Shown: positions 1-10,818, counted from the stretch's first letter. The stretch: DNA of 64,000 nt from Microvirga arsenatis (GCF_009910705.1 NZ_JAAAXJ010000002.1:248001-312000), one strand, 5' to 3'. Numbers and translations: made by a program. The notes: a model not told the origin generated them from the letters alone.

Positions 1-140
1 CGCAGGAGGGTGGACTTGCCGCAGCCGGATGGCCCGACCAGGGTCACGAACTCCCCGTCCTGGATGTCGATGGACACGCCCTGGATCACCGACACGGGTC
101 CGAAGTTCTTGCGGATGTTGCGAATCTCGACCGAGGCCAC
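1..140 (-). CDS. ABC transporter ATP-binding protein, N-terminal fragment (sugar type)
   Basis: Only the first 46 or so codons lie in the window. The gene reads off the left edge. The translation has a typical ABC ATPase start: a beta-strand segment ([13 protein letters not shown]), then the Walker A motif GPSGCGKST about 40 residues in. The spacing and wording match the UgpC/MalK/MsmX class that energises carbohydrate importers, so a cytoplasmic ATPase of a sugar or polyol uptake system is likely; the substrate cannot be told. I chose the GTG start at 140 because a purine-rich GAGAGAGGG lies just upstream and the protein then begins like its relatives. An in-frame ATG at 164 would add eight residues. 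The partner permease and binding-protein genes, if present, lie outside the window. Confidence 0.85.
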   Translation of the reverse strand, partial: MASVEIRNIRKNFGPVSVIQGVSIDIQDGEFVTLVGPSGCGKSTLL

Positions 141-270
141 GGGGCGCCCTCTCTCACCTTGCATGTTCCGGCACGCCGACGTGCCCGGCTGGACCTTCGA
201 TCCGGCCGCGCCATGGTAGGCACCGGCAGGGGCGGGTCAAGGCGGAACGCCCCGTTTGCCCCAGGATGTC

Positions 271-1722
271 TCAGGCGCCGACGGGCAGGGACGGCGGAAG
301 GTCCGCCTCGAGGGCCAGCACCTTCCCGGGATTGAGGATGTTCTGGGGATCGAGCGCCATTTTCAGCGTGCGCATCAGGTCGAGGGCAACCGGGTCCTTG
401 TAGCGCGCGAGTTCGTCGCGCTTGATCAGGCCCACCCCGTGCTCGGCGGAGATGGAGCCGTTCATGGCGTGGACGATGTCATGGACGATCCGGTTGAAGC
501 GTTCCCACTGGGCGAGGAATGCCGCCTTCTCCATGCCGACGGGCTGGCTCAGGTTGAAATGGATGTTGCCGTCGCCGAAGTGACCGAAAGCGCAGACCCG
601 GACCCCGGGCAGCGCCTCCTCGCAGGCTCGTGTCGCCGTGACGATGAAGTCCGCCACATCGGAAACGGGTACGGCGACGTCATGCTTGATCGAGCCGCCT
701 TCGAGCCGCTGCACGTGGGAGAGGCTTTCCCTCAAGGACCAAAGCGCATCGTTCTGCGCCTCGCTCGCCGCAATGGCGGCATCCTCGACGATTCCGGCCT
801 CGAGCGCCGCTTCCAGCGCCCGTTCCAGGCGCGGGCGCAGGTCGAGCTCCGGATCGGGCGAGGAGACCTCGATCAGGGCATAGGCCTCATGCTCGCCGTT
901 CAGCGGGCGTACCGCGCCCGGCGTGTGCTTGAGCACGATCTGGAGCGCGAAGCGCGGCATGAACTCGAAAGCGGTGAGCTGGTCGCCGAGACGGCGGCGC
1001 AGGCCCTCGAACAGCTGGAGCGCCGCATGGGGCGAGGCGCAGCCCACGAAGGCCGCGACCTGGGATTTCGGCTGCGGAAAGAGCTTGAGCACCGCCGCGG
1101 AGACGATGCCGAGCGTTCCCTCCGACCCGATGAAGAGGTTTTTCAGGTCGTAGCCCGTGTTGTCCTTGCGCAGCGCCTTCAGGCCGTTCCAGATGCGCCC
1201 GTCGGCGAGCACCACCTCGAGTCCCAGCACGAGATCGCGGGTGTTGCCGTAGCGCAGCACGTTCACGCCGCCCGCATTGGTGGCGATATTGCCGCCGATC
1301 CGGCAGGAGCCCTCGGAGGCGAGCGACAGGGGAAAGAGGCAATCCGCCGCCTTCGCCGCCTCCTGGACGTCCCTGAGGATGCAGCCGGCCTCCGCGGTGA
1401 GGGTGGCGTTGAACGGGTTGACCTCGCGGATGCGGTCGAGCCGGGCGAGGGAGAGCACGATGCCCCCGTGCGGCACCCCTCCCCCGACGAGGCCCGTATT
1501 GCCGCCCTGGGGCACCACCGGGACTCCCGCCCCCGCGCATTCCCGGACGACGAAGGCCACCTCCTCCGTGCTGCCGGGGCGGATCACCGCCTGGGCCGCG
1601 CCGCGATAGAGCCTGCGCTCCTCTACGAGATAGCCCTCCATCCCGGCGGGGTCGCGGATGACGTTCGCTTCGCCCAGACGGGCGGAGAGAATGTTCAGGA
1701 TGTCGCTGGCGGGGTCGGGCAT
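271..1722 (-). CDS. FAD-binding oxidase, GlcD / D-2-hydroxyacid dehydrogenase family
   Basis: A 483-residue flavoprotein of the FAD_binding_4 / FAD-oxidase C fold. The FAD pyrophosphate loop is PQGGNTGLVGGG at residues 71-82. A long substrate-binding C-terminal domain follows, with the family motifs GHFGDGNIH and EHGVGLIK, and the protein ends in the usual DPQNILNPGKVL. Relatives oxidise D-lactate, glycolate or D-2-hydroxyglutarate and pass electrons to quinone or an electron-transfer protein. The sequence does not fix which substrate is used; the length and motifs are closest to the D-2-hydroxyglutarate/D-lactate group. It is complete. It lies 130 bp upstream of the ABC ATPase on the same strand and is divergent from galM across 161 bp. 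Confidence 0.88.
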   Translation of the reverse strand: MPDPASDILNILSARLGEANVIRDPAGMEGYLVEERRLYRGAAQAVIRPGSTEEVAFVVRECAGAGVPVVPQGGNTGLVGGGVPHGGIVLSLARLDRIREVNPFNATLTAEAGCILRDVQEAAKAADCLFPLSLASEGSCRIGGNIATNAGGVNVLRYGNTRDLVLGLEVVLADGRIWNGLKALRKDNTGYDLKNLFIGSEGTLGIVSAAVLKLFPQPKSQVAAFVGCASPHAALQLFEGLRRRLGDQLTAFEFMPRFALQIVLKHTPGAVRPLNGEHEAYALIEVSSPDPELDLRPRLERALEAALEAGIVEDAAIAASEAQNDALWSLRESLSHVQRLEGGSIKHDVAVPVSDVADFIVTATRACEEALPGVRVCAFGHFGDGNIHFNLSQPVGMEKAAFLAQWERFNRIVHDIVHAMNGSISAEHGVGLIKRDELARYKDPVALDLMRTLKMALDPQNILNPGKVLALEADLPPSLPVGA

Positions 1723-1883
1723 CGGGGTTACGGAGCGCCTGTTGAGGCCGGCGGCCTACGGTGCCGATTACATGACCCAGCCGCGGCCGGCTGTCGAGCG
1801 GGCACTTTAGCCCCGGTCCCCTGGGGCGGCGAAGCTGCTATACTGCCCTTCCCTTCCAGCCTGTCGTTCACGCCATCCCATCT

Positions 1884-2933
1884 ATGAGCATTCGGAAAAC
1901 CGCCTTCGGCGCCATCGACGGCAAGCCGGTCGAGGCCTACGAGATCGAGGCCGGTGCGATCCGCGCCACGATCATCACCTACGCGGCGGCCTTGAGCCGC
2001 CTGATCGTTCCCGACGCCGAGGGCCGCCCCGCCGACATCGTCCTCGGCTACGACGATCCGGCGGACTACGTGCACAACCGCGGCTCGGCCGGCGCCGTCT
2101 GCGGGCGCTATGCCAACCGGATCGCCGATGCGCGCTTCACCCTCGACGGCGAGACCTACACGCTTTCCGCCAACGAACCGCCCAACCACCTGCACGGCGG
2201 GTTTTCCGGCTTCAGCAAGAGGATCTGGCAGGCCGAGCCCGATTCGGCCCGCAAGGCTTTGCGCCTCACGCTCGCCAGCCCCCATGGCGACGAGGGCTAT
2301 CCGGGCGCGGTCGCCGCGTCCGTGACCTACAGGCTCGCCGAAGATCCGGCTCTCGAAATCGTCATGGAGGCCGCAACCGACCGGCCGACCGTGGTGAACA
2401 TGGCCTATCACGGCTATTGGAACCTTGCAGGCCACGGCTCGGGCTCGATCCGCGATCAGCATCTGTTGATCAATGCCGACCGCTACACGCCGGTCGGCCC
2501 CGGCAAGATCCCCACGGGGGAGCTTGCGGGCGTCGCCGGGACGGCGTTCGACTTCCGGCAGCTCAGGCCCATCGGGGCGACGATCGACGATGCCGGGCAG
2601 CTGCCCGAGACCGGCTACGATCACAATTTCTGCCTCAACGCAGGCGAAGGGGCGCTGCGACTGGCGGCGCGGGCTGTGGATCCGGCTTCCCGCCGGGGGC
2701 TGGAGATCTGGACGAACCAGCCGGGCGTTCAGTTCTACACCGCCAACCACTTCGCCACGGCGCCGGCCGCCGGCAAGGGCGGCGCGGTCTACCGCAAGCA
2801 TGCCGGCTTCGCGCTCGAGACGCAGAACTTCCCGAATGCGCCGAACGTGCCGCGCTTCCCCTCGGCGGTGCTGCGCCCCGGCGAGATCTACCGGCATGTG
2901 ATGCGCATCCCGTTCTTCATCGCCGGGGCATAG
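1884..2933 (+). CDS. galM: aldose 1-epimerase (mutarotase)
   Basis: A 349-residue galactose mutarotase that interconverts alpha and beta anomers of aldoses in the cytoplasm or periplasm. No signal peptide is visible, so it is probably cytoplasmic. The active-site residues are present: H102/H104 in NHLHGG, the catalytic acid H176 in YHGYWNL, and the catalytic base E312 in ETQNFPNAPN. The length is normal for the family. The start is the ATG at 1884. The gene stands alone between a divergent oxidase and a convergent pckA, and it ends just before a hairpin that serves both convergent genes. With the sugar ABC ATPase nearby, it probably supports sugar catabolism. Confidence 0.92.
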   Translation: MSIRKTAFGAIDGKPVEAYEIEAGAIRATIITYAAALSRLIVPDAEGRPADIVLGYDDPADYVHNRGSAGAVCGRYANRIADARFTLDGETYTLSANEPPNHLHGGFSGFSKRIWQAEPDSARKALRLTLASPHGDEGYPGAVAASVTYRLAEDPALEIVMEAATDRPTVVNMAYHGYWNLAGHGSGSIRDQHLLINADRYTPVGPGKIPTGELAGVAGTAFDFRQLRPIGATIDDAGQLPETGYDHNFCLNAGEGALRLAARAVDPASRRGLEIWTNQPGVQFYTANHFATAPAAGKGGAVYRKHAGFALETQNFPNAPNVPRFPSAVLRPGEIYRHVMRIPFFIAGA

Positions 2934-2959
2934 AAGCCGCTCCGGGCGCAGAAACATGA

Positions 2960-2981
2960 AAGGCGGCCCTGAGGCCGCCTT
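2960..2981. terminator. bidirectional hairpin terminator between galM and pckA
   Basis: A perfect 9-bp stem (AAGGCGGCC / GGCCGCCTT) with a CTGA loop sits in the 75-bp gap between the convergent galM and pckA genes. There are short A and T stretches at its flanks. It can end transcription from either side. Confidence 0.75.
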
Positions 2982-3008
2982 CCGGACATTCAGGATCCGC
3001 CGCTGCGA

Positions 3009-4619
<1,611 letters not shown>

Positions 4620-5135
4620 GGAAGACTTCTCCTGATTGCCGGTCCTCGCGCAGCCGGATGTGCCGCCGTCCGATGGCCGTCACATGGGTGAGATCAAACA
4701 ATGCGGCCGATGCTTTGCCGTCTCGCTTGAACATAGAACCTTCTTTAGGTCAGCCGACGGAACCGTCAACTCAAGCCGTTTCATCGCATTCTCTTTTCAC
4801 GGAAACCAGACCCCCAACGGGCTGATCCGCGCCGATCCGCCCGCATTTTCGGGGTTCTTTCGTATGATTGACAAGTTCCGCAACGGAATTTTGGTCGTGC
4901 ACGCGATGCCCGGCGGTCCTGCCCTGCCGGCCCCTGTCCTTTGCGGGCAATCCCGCCCCTTCGGTTGAACCGGCCGCTCCCGGACCCCACTATCAGGGCC
5001 GCCCCTGGTCCTTCTCAGGGGTGAAACCATATTTATGCCACGAGAAAGGCGCAGTTGGGGACGCTTTACGGCCTTCTGCGTTGTCCATCGTGACGGAAAG
5101 CCGGCATTCGTCCGTGCCAAGCTAAGGAAGAGTTC
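4620..5135. other. 516-bp divergent intergenic region, pckA / chvI
   Basis: This stretch carries the promoters of both divergent genes. AGGAGA for pckA (minus) and AAGGAAG for chvI (plus) lie at its ends. Parts are less GC-rich than the flanking genes, as expected for promoter DNA. I found no ORF with a credible start and coding character, no repeat copy and no clear hairpin. A TTGACA-like hexamer occurs near 4869, but no convincing -10 follows at the right distance. Confidence 0.5.
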
Positions 5136-5834
5136 ATGCCAACGATCGCCCTCGTCGACGACGATCGCAACATCCTGACCTCTGTTTCCATCGCCCTCGA
5201 GGCGGAGGGCTACCGCATCCAGACCTACACGGACGGTGCCTCGGCCCTGGACGGGCTCAAGCACGCACCGCCGGACCTGGCCATCTTCGACATCAAGATG
5301 CCCCGCATGGACGGCATGGAGCTCCTGCGCCGCCTCCGGCAGAAATCCGATCTGCCCGTGATCTTCCTGACCTCGAAGGACGAGGAGATCGACGAGCTGT
5401 TCGGCCTCAAGATGGGCGCGGACGACTTCATCCGGAAGCCGTTTTCCCAGCGGCTCCTGGTCGAGCGCGTGAAGGCGGTGCTGCGCCGCTTCGCCCCGAA
5501 GGACCAGAGCGCTCCCAAGGAGGCCGACCCGAAGGCCCTCGAGCGCGGCCAGCTGAAGATGGACCCGGAGCGCCATGCCTGCACCTGGAAGGGCGAGCCG
5601 GTCACCCTGACCGTGACGGAATTCCTGATCCTGCAGGCGCTCGCCACGCGCCCGGGTGTGGTGAAGAGCCGCAATGCGCTCATGGATGCGGCCTATGACG
5701 ATCAGGTCTATGTGGACGACCGGACCATCGACAGCCACATCAAGCGCCTGCGCAAGAAGTTCAAGGCGGTTGACCCCAGTTTCGAAATGATCGAGACCCT
5801 CTACGGCGTGGGCTACCGCTTCAAGGAAGCCTGA
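5136..5834 (+). CDS. chvI: two-component response regulator ChvI
   Basis: An OmpR-type regulator of 232 residues. The receiver domain (about 1-120) has the acidic pocket DDD at 8-10, the phospho-acceptor D52 in IFDIKMP, and the conserved lysine in IRKPFS. The C-terminal winged-helix DNA-binding domain (about 130-230) contains [15 protein letters not shown] and [12 protein letters not shown]. It is the partner of the sensor kinase encoded next, across a 76-bp gap. In rhizobia and Agrobacterium this pair responds to acid and envelope stress and controls exopolysaccharide, motility and virulence functions. The start is ATG 5136, with AAGGAAG upstream. The call rests on both sequence and synteny. 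Confidence 0.95.
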   Translation: MPTIALVDDDRNILTSVSIALEAEGYRIQTYTDGASALDGLKHAPPDLAIFDIKMPRMDGMELLRRLRQKSDLPVIFLTSKDEEIDELFGLKMGADDFIRKPFSQRLLVERVKAVLRRFAPKDQSAPKEADPKALERGQLKMDPERHACTWKGEPVTLTVTEFLILQALATRPGVVKSRNALMDAAYDDQVYVDDRTIDSHIKRLRKKFKAVDPSFEMIETLYGVGYRFKEA

Positions 5835-5910
5835 CGCCCTGAAGCGCAAGCAACCTGGACAGTCCGTCCCGGTCCGGTAAGGTCCACCGGATCGAGCGGC
5901 AGCGAGTGGC

Positions 5911-7758
5911 ATGAAGGTTGACCCCATCCACGCCGAGGCGGGTTTCGACGATCCGCCCGCTCCCCATGGGATCCTGGCCCGCCTGAGGCATGTGGGGCGC
6001 ATGCTCGTGCAGCGCGCCTCGTCGAGCCTGACGCGGCGGATCGTGGTGCTGAACCTCGCCGGGCTCGTGGCCCTGCTCGTGGGCTTCCTCTACCTCAACC
6101 AGTTCCGCGAGGGCCTCATCGAGGCCCGCGTGCAGAGCCTGCTCACCCAGGGCGAGATCATCGCCGGCGCCATCGCCAGTTCCGCGACGGTGGAAACCAA
6201 CACCATCACCATCGATCCGGACCAGCTGCTGCAGATGCAGGCCGGGGAAACCGAGCGCTTCAACGACGAATCCCTCTCCTCCCTCGAATTCTCCATCAAT
6301 CCGGAGCGCGTCGCGCCGCTCCTGCGCCGGCTGGTGACCCCCACCAAGACCCGCGCCCGGATCTTCGACCGGGAAGGAATGCTGCTTCTCGATTCCCGGT
6401 CGTTCTACTCCCGCGGCGACATCCTGCGCATGGACCTGCCTCCCGTGGCCAGCGTGGAGGACACCATGACGGCCATGGAGCGCACCTGGAACAGCATCCG
6501 CAAGATGTTCCGGCGCACCAAGCGCCCGGTTCAGGAGGAAGCCGGCCCGATCAACGGCAAGTCCCTGCCGGAGGTGCAGCAGGCCTATGGCGGCCAGCAG
6601 GCGAGCGAGGTGCGCGTCAACAGCCGCGGCGAGACCATCGTGTCGGTGGCCGTTCCGATCCAGCGCTTCCGCACCGTTCAGGGCGCGCTCCTGCTTTCCA
6701 CCCAGGAAGGGGACATCGACGCGATCATTGCCTCCGAGCGCTTCGCCCTGCTCCAGGTCTTCCTCGTGGCGGCCGTGGTGATGATCGTCCTCTCGCTCTT
6801 CCTCGCCGGCGCCATCGCCGGGCCGGTGCGACGCCTGGCGGAGGCGGCCGAGCGGGTGCGCTGGGGCACGAAATCGCGCCAGGAGATTCCCGACTTCACC
6901 GCCCGCGCCGACGAGATCGGCCACCTCTCCGGTGCCCTGCGCGACATGACGAGGGCGCTCTACAACCGCATCGACGCGATCGAGAGCTTCGCGGCGGACG
7001 TGGCGCACGAGCTGAAGAACCCGCTCACATCCCTGCGCAGCGCGGTGGAGACCCTGCCGCTCGCCCGCAGCGACGAATCCCGCCAGCGGCTCCTGTCGAT
7101 CATCCAGCACGACGTGAAGCGCCTCGATCGCCTGATCAGCGACATCTCGGACGCCTCGCGCCTCGATGCGGAGCTGGCCCGCGCCGATGCGGAGCCCGTG
7201 GACATGGTGCGCCTGCTGGAAGCGGTGACCTCCGTCGCCAACGAGCGTCGCCAGGCGAACGATCCGCTCATCACCCTCCAGATCGACCGGTCGGCGAAGA
7301 ACCGCGACGCCTACTTGGTGCTCGGCCACGACAGCCGCCTGGGCCAGGTCTTCAACAACCTCATCGACAATGCGCGCTCCTTCTCCCCGCCTGACGAGCC
7401 CGTCCGGATCGTCATGCGCCGGCGCCGGAACGAGGTGGAGATCCTGGTGGAGGACAGCGGCCCCGGCATCGAGCCCGATGCCCTCGACCGCATCTTCGAG
7501 CGCTTCTACACCGACCGGCCCGAGCAGGGCTTCGGCCAGAATTCCGGCCTCGGCCTCTCCATCTCCCGCCAGATCGTCGAGGCCCATCGCGGCACGATCC
7601 GGGCCGAGAACCGCCTCGGCCCGCCCGGCGAGGACGGCGAGCCGCGGCGGCTCGGCGCCCGCTTCATCATCCGCCTGCCCATCGAGGGGGCGAGAGCCAA
7701 GAAGGAGCAGGAGCGCAGGGACCGCGCCCGGCGGGAGCCTGGAAAGGCCGAGCCGTGA
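5911..7758 (+). CDS. chvG: sensor histidine kinase ChvG (ExoS type)
   Basis: A 615-residue membrane kinase. Its layout is a short cytoplasmic N-terminus, TM1 (about 43-63), a periplasmic sensor domain (about 64-279), TM2 (about 280-303), HAMP, a HisKA domain with phospho-accepting H366 in VAHELKNPLTSL, and an ATPase domain with N, G1 (EDSGPGIE) and G2 (GLGLSIS) boxes. In the family, the periplasmic protein ExoR binds this sensor domain and holds the kinase off; exoR is not in this window. The 3' end overlaps the hprK start by four bases (GTGA), so the two are translationally coupled. That ties envelope sensing to the PTS-type phosphorelay downstream. Confidence 0.95.
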   Translation: MKVDPIHAEAGFDDPPAPHGILARLRHVGRMLVQRASSSLTRRIVVLNLAGLVALLVGFLYLNQFREGLIEARVQSLLTQGEIIAGAIASSATVETNTITIDPDQLLQMQAGETERFNDESLSSLEFSINPERVAPLLRRLVTPTKTRARIFDREGMLLLDSRSFYSRGDILRMDLPPVASVEDTMTAMERTWNSIRKMFRRTKRPVQEEAGPINGKSLPEVQQAYGGQQASEVRVNSRGETIVSVAVPIQRFRTVQGALLLSTQEGDIDAIIASERFALLQVFLVAAVVMIVLSLFLAGAIAGPVRRLAEAAERVRWGTKSRQEIPDFTARADEIGHLSGALRDMTRALYNRIDAIESFAADVAHELKNPLTSLRSAVETLPLARSDESRQRLLSIIQHDVKRLDRLISDISDASRLDAELARADAEPVDMVRLLEAVTSVANERRQANDPLITLQIDRSAKNRDAYLVLGHDSRLGQVFNNLIDNARSFSPPDEPVRIVMRRRRNEVEILVEDSGPGIEPDALDRIFERFYTDRPEQGFGQNSGLGLSISRQIVEAHRGTIRAENRLGPPGEDGEPRRLGARFIIRLPIEGARAKKEQERRDRARREPGKAEP

Positions 7759-8210
7759 GCGCCGGCGAGACCCTCCATGCCGGCTGCGTGCTCATCGGGG
7801 AGGCCGGCCTCCTGATCCGGGGCGCCTCGGGCTCGGGCAAGTCGACCCTGGCCCGCGAGGCGGTGTCCCGCGCCCGCCAAGCCGGCCGCTTCGCCCGGCT
7901 CGTGAGCGACGACCGCACCCGGATCGAGGCCCGACACGGCCGGCTCGTCGCGCACCCGGTCGTTCCGCTCGACGGCTGCATCGAGGTGTTCGGCTTAGGC
8001 ATCGTGCGCCAGAGCTTCGAGCCGGCCGCCATCGTGCGCCTGGTGATCGACCTGTGCGAGGACTTGCCCCGCTACCCGGACGAGGAGGACAGGCGGGTTT
8101 CCCTCTGCGGCGTCATGGTGCCTCGCGTCCGGATGCAGGCCGGGGCAATCTCTACCGACATCGTCCTGGGCTGCCTGAGTGGTGTTTGCGACACGGTCGT
8201 GACGCTGTGA
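7755..8210 (+). CDS. hprK: HPr kinase/phosphorylase, short alphaproteobacterial form
   Basis: A 151-residue protein with Walker A GASGSGKST at residues 23-31, the SDDRTRIE strand, and the C-terminal segment VMVPRVRMQAGAI typical of HprK. Firmicute HprK is about 310 residues; this form is only the catalytic core, as usual in alphaproteobacteria. In this group HprK phosphorylates HPr on a serine as part of a regulatory PTS rather than for sugar uptake. The start is a GTG that overlaps the chvG stop. The genes for EIIA and HPr follow, so enzyme, partner and target are clustered. Confidence 0.93.
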   Translation: MSAGETLHAGCVLIGEAGLLIRGASGSGKSTLAREAVSRARQAGRFARLVSDDRTRIEARHGRLVAHPVVPLDGCIEVFGLGIVRQSFEPAAIVRLVIDLCEDLPRYPDEEDRRVSLCGVMVPRVRMQAGAISTDIVLGCLSGVCDTVVTL

Positions 8211-8298
8211 TGAACTTTTCGTCTCATTGCTCTTGCGCTCGGCTTCGCGGTGCACAAAATAGCGGCTCCGCTCTCGGAGCGTTCGGACCTGTAACATT

Positions 8299-8700
8299 AT
8301 GATTGGAATGGTGCTCGTCACCCACGGGCAGCTCGCGACGGAATTCAAGGCGGCGCTCGAGCATGTCGTGGGGCCTCAGGAGCAGCTTGAGACCATCACG
8401 ATCGGCCCCGACGACGATATGGAGACACGGCGCAAGGACATCATGGATGCCGTGTGCCGGGTCAATTCGGGCCAGGGCGTCGTGGTGCTGACGGACATGT
8501 TCGGCGGCACGCCCTCGAACCTGGCCCTCTCCTGCATGAACGGCGGCTCCGTCGAGGTGGTGGCCGGCATCAACCTGCCCATGCTCATCAAGCTCGCCTC
8601 CGTGCGCGACGAGGAACCCCTGGCCGATGCGGTGTCCCACGCCCAGGAGGCGGGACGCAAATACATCAACATCGCCTCGCGCGTGCTCTCGGGAAAGTGA
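8299..8700 (+). CDS. PTS EIIA component, mannose (EIIA-Man) family
   Basis: A 133-residue EIIA-Man-like protein. The phosphorylated histidine is H9 in LVTHGQLA, and the conserved TDMFGGTPSNLAL segment is in the middle. No EIIB, EIIC or EIID gene is next to it, so it is very unlikely to take part in mannose uptake. In alphaproteobacteria such stand-alone EIIA proteins belong to the regulatory PTS, receiving phosphate from HPr and influencing kinases or transporters. It lies 88 bp after hprK and five bases before the HPr gene. A 6-bp stem at 8265-8280 in the upstream gap lacks a T-run and is not called a terminator. It is often named manX or ptsM; I leave the symbol empty because mannose transport is not implied. 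Confidence 0.92.
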   Translation: MIGMVLVTHGQLATEFKAALEHVVGPQEQLETITIGPDDDMETRRKDIMDAVCRVNSGQGVVVLTDMFGGTPSNLALSCMNGGSVEVVAGINLPMLIKLASVRDEEPLADAVSHAQEAGRKYINIASRVLSGK

Positions 8701-8705
8701 CCCGC

Positions 8706-9026
8706 ATGGACCAGCCCTTCGATCAGGACTGCCCCCCTGCCCCGATTCCGGAGGGCGCCGAGGTCCGGGAGCTGCCCATCATCAACCGCCGCGGCCTGCA
8801 CGCCCGCGCCTCGGCCAAGTTCGTCCAGACCGTCGAGCGCTTCGATGCCGAGGTCACGGTGAGCCGCTGCGGCGAGACCGTCGGCGGCCGCTCCATCATG
8901 GGCCTCCTGACGCTTGCCGCCGCCCAGGGCACCACCATCACCGTCACCGCCAGGGGCGCCGATGCCGCTGCCTGCCTGCAGGCCATCGACGATCTGCTCG
9001 CCAACAAGTTCGGCGAGGACGAGTAA
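8706..9026 (+). CDS. ptsH: phosphocarrier protein HPr
   Basis: A 106-residue HPr. The catalytic histidine is H32 in RRGLHARAS. The regulatory serine that HprK would phosphorylate is S63 in GGRSIMGLLTL. A tail of about 20 residues precedes the core domain, longer than in enteric HPr. I chose the ATG at 8706 because it lies five bases after the EIIA stop and gives a complete domain. The protein carries phosphate from enzyme I (not in the window) to EIIA, with HprK controlling it through S63. Confidence 0.94.
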   Translation: MDQPFDQDCPPAPIPEGAEVRELPIINRRGLHARASAKFVQTVERFDAEVTVSRCGETVGGRSIMGLLTLAAAQGTTITVTARGADAAACLQAIDDLLANKFGEDE

Positions 9027-9048
9027 GGTTCGGAAGCCCCCTCCGCAC

Positions 9049-9135
9049 GTCGTCCCGGCCTTGTGCCGGTGATCCCGATTATCTTGAGTGCTGCGCCCTT
9101 CTGGTCGGGATGGCCGGGCAAGCCCGGCCATGACG
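9049..9135. repeat. intergenic repeat family C, copy 1
   Basis: Two short palindromic arms: a GTCGTCCCGGCC half, then a strong inverted repeat ATGGCCGGGC / GCCCGGCCAT (9110-9131, two-base spacer). The same element recurs at 31608-31697 in this window. It is a small repeat of the REP type, common between genes of alphaproteobacteria. It has no T-run, so it is not a clear terminator for ptsH. Confidence 0.7.
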
Positions 9136-9169
9136 TGGGAGGTGCCTGGCCCGTCTGCTGCCGCAAAAC

Positions 9170-9189
9170 ATATAAAGACATCTTTATAT
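9170..9189. promoter_or_regulatory. 20-bp palindromic operator upstream of ahcY (SahR-like)
   Basis: ATATAAAGACATCTTTATAT is a perfect 9-bp inverted repeat with a CA spacer. It lies 75 bp before the ahcY start in an otherwise GC-rich gap. Position and form fit a binding site for an ArsR-type regulator of methionine and S-adenosylhomocysteine metabolism (SahR). That assignment is from memory of the family and was not checked. The operator also overlaps AT-rich promoter DNA. Confidence 0.6.
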
Positions 9190-9264
9190 CTTGATTGCCT
9201 CTGCTCCGGCTCTCTGGTAGAGACGGCGCCAATCCACCCACAACTGGTACAGAGAGAGGCCATC

Positions 9265-10665
9265 ATGGCACAGGATTACATCGTCAAAGACATCGGCTTG
9301 GCCGATTTCGGCCGCAAGGAAATCTCCATTGCCGAGACCGAGATGCCGGGCCTCATGGCCATCCGCGAGGAATATGGCCCGAAGCAGCCCCTCAAGGGCG
9401 CCCGCATCGCCGGCTCGCTTCACATGACCATCCAGACCGCGGTGCTGATCGAGACCCTGAAGGCTCTCGGCGCCGATATCCGCTGGGTGTCCTGCAACAT
9501 CTATTCCACCCAGGACCACGCCGCCGCGGCCATCGCCGCCGCCGGCATCCCGGTCTTCGCCTACAAGGGCGAGACCCTGAAGGAGTACTGGGACTACACC
9601 GCCAAGCTGTTCGACTGGCACGACGGGGGCATGCCCAACATGATCCTCGACGACGGCGGCGACGCCACCATGCTGGTCCATCTCGGCCTGCGCGCCGAGC
9701 AGGGCGACACGGCCTTCCTCGACAAGCCGGGCTCCGAGGAAGAGGAGGTGTTCTTCGCCCTCATCAAGCGCCTGCTCAACGAGAAGCCGAAGGGCTGGTT
9801 CGAGAAGCTCGCCGCCTCGATCAAGGGGGTCTCGGAGGAGACCACCACCGGCGTGCACCGCCTCTACATCATGGAGAAGGAGGGCAAGCTCCTCTTCCCG
9901 GCGATCAACGTCAACGACTCGGTGACCAAGTCGAAGTTCGACAACCTCTATGGCTGCCGCGAGTCGCTGGTCGACGGCATTCGCCGCGGCACGGACGTGA
10001 TGATGGCCGGCAAGGTCGCCATGGTCGCGGGCTTCGGCGACGTGGGCAAGGGATCGGCCGCTTCGCTCCGCCAGGCCGGCTGCCGCGTGCTGGTGTCGGA
10101 GGTCGATCCGATCTGCGCCCTGCAGGCTGCCATGGAGGGCTATGAGGTCACGACCATGGAGGACGCGGCTCCCCGCGCCGACATCTTCGTCACCGCCACC
10201 GGCAACAAGGACGTGATCACCATCGACCATATGCGGGCGATGAAGGACCGGGCCATCGTCTGCAACATCGGCCACTTCGACAACGAGATCCAGGTCGGGG
10301 CGCTCAGGAACCTCAAATGGACCAACATCAAGCCGCAGGTGGACGAGATCGAGTTCCCCGACGGGCACCGGATCATCCTGCTGTCGGAAGGCCGCCTTGT
10401 GAACCTGGGCAACGCCATGGGTCACCCGTCCTTCGTGATGTCGGCCTCCTTCACCAACCAGACGCTCGCCCAGATCGAGCTCTTCACCAATCCGGGCAAG
10501 TACGAGCGCAAGGTCTATACCCTGCCCAAGCACCTGGACGAGAAGGTCGCGATGCTGCACCTGGAGAAGATCGGCGTGAAGCTCACGAAGTTGCGCCCCG
10601 ATCAGGCCGCCTATATCGGCGTGTCGGAGAAGGGCCCGTTCAAGCCGGACCACTACCGCTACTGA
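9265..10665 (+). CDS. ahcY: adenosylhomocysteinase (SAH hydrolase)
   Basis: This 466-residue enzyme reversibly splits S-adenosylhomocysteine into adenosine and homocysteine, removing the product inhibitor of methyltransferases. Motifs seen: the substrate segment [16 protein letters not shown] near the N-terminus, the NAD-binding loop [10 protein letters not shown] in the middle, and the C-terminal KPDHYRY tail that completes the neighbouring subunit's NAD site. The start is ATG 9265, with AGAGAGAGG upstream; the reading frame extends further 5' but has no support there. A palindromic operator lies upstream and a hairpin terminator directly downstream, so ahcY is probably its own transcription unit although it follows ptsH. 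Confidence 0.97.
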   Translation: MAQDYIVKDIGLADFGRKEISIAETEMPGLMAIREEYGPKQPLKGARIAGSLHMTIQTAVLIETLKALGADIRWVSCNIYSTQDHAAAAIAAAGIPVFAYKGETLKEYWDYTAKLFDWHDGGMPNMILDDGGDATMLVHLGLRAEQGDTAFLDKPGSEEEEVFFALIKRLLNEKPKGWFEKLAASIKGVSEETTTGVHRLYIMEKEGKLLFPAINVNDSVTKSKFDNLYGCRESLVDGIRRGTDVMMAGKVAMVAGFGDVGKGSAASLRQAGCRVLVSEVDPICALQAAMEGYEVTTMEDAAPRADIFVTATGNKDVITIDHMRAMKDRAIVCNIGHFDNEIQVGALRNLKWTNIKPQVDEIEFPDGHRIILLSEGRLVNLGNAMGHPSFVMSASFTNQTLAQIELFTNPGKYERKVYTLPKHLDEKVAMLHLEKIGVKLTKLRPDQAAYIGVSEKGPFKPDHYRY

Positions 10666-10690
10666 TCGGCTGCTCCGCCACATCACTGCA

Positions 10691-10714
10691 AAGCCCGGCT
10701 CCGCCGGGCTTTTT
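10691..10714 (+). terminator. rho-independent terminator of ahcY
   Basis: A 9-bp GC-rich stem (AAGCCCGGC / GCCGGGCTT) with a TCC loop, followed by T residues, 25 bases after the ahcY stop. Confidence 0.85.
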
Positions 10715-10818
10715 CTTGGGGCATCGCCTGAACGAATCGACAAGATGTCGCACCGGCATGTGTGTGACCCGATTGCAATATGGTTCGACGAATTGCGCAC
10801 AGGTTCTCCAAAGGAGAT

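Noticed and set aside
256-1887. Long plus-strand frame (543 codons) opposite the FAD oxidase
   Set aside because: Antisense shadow caused by GC-rich third codon positions; no family motifs, and the minus-strand protein has clear FAD motifs.
4636-4968. 110-codon frame in the pckA/chvI gap
   Set aside because: No ribosome-binding site, mixed composition, and it covers divergent promoter DNA.
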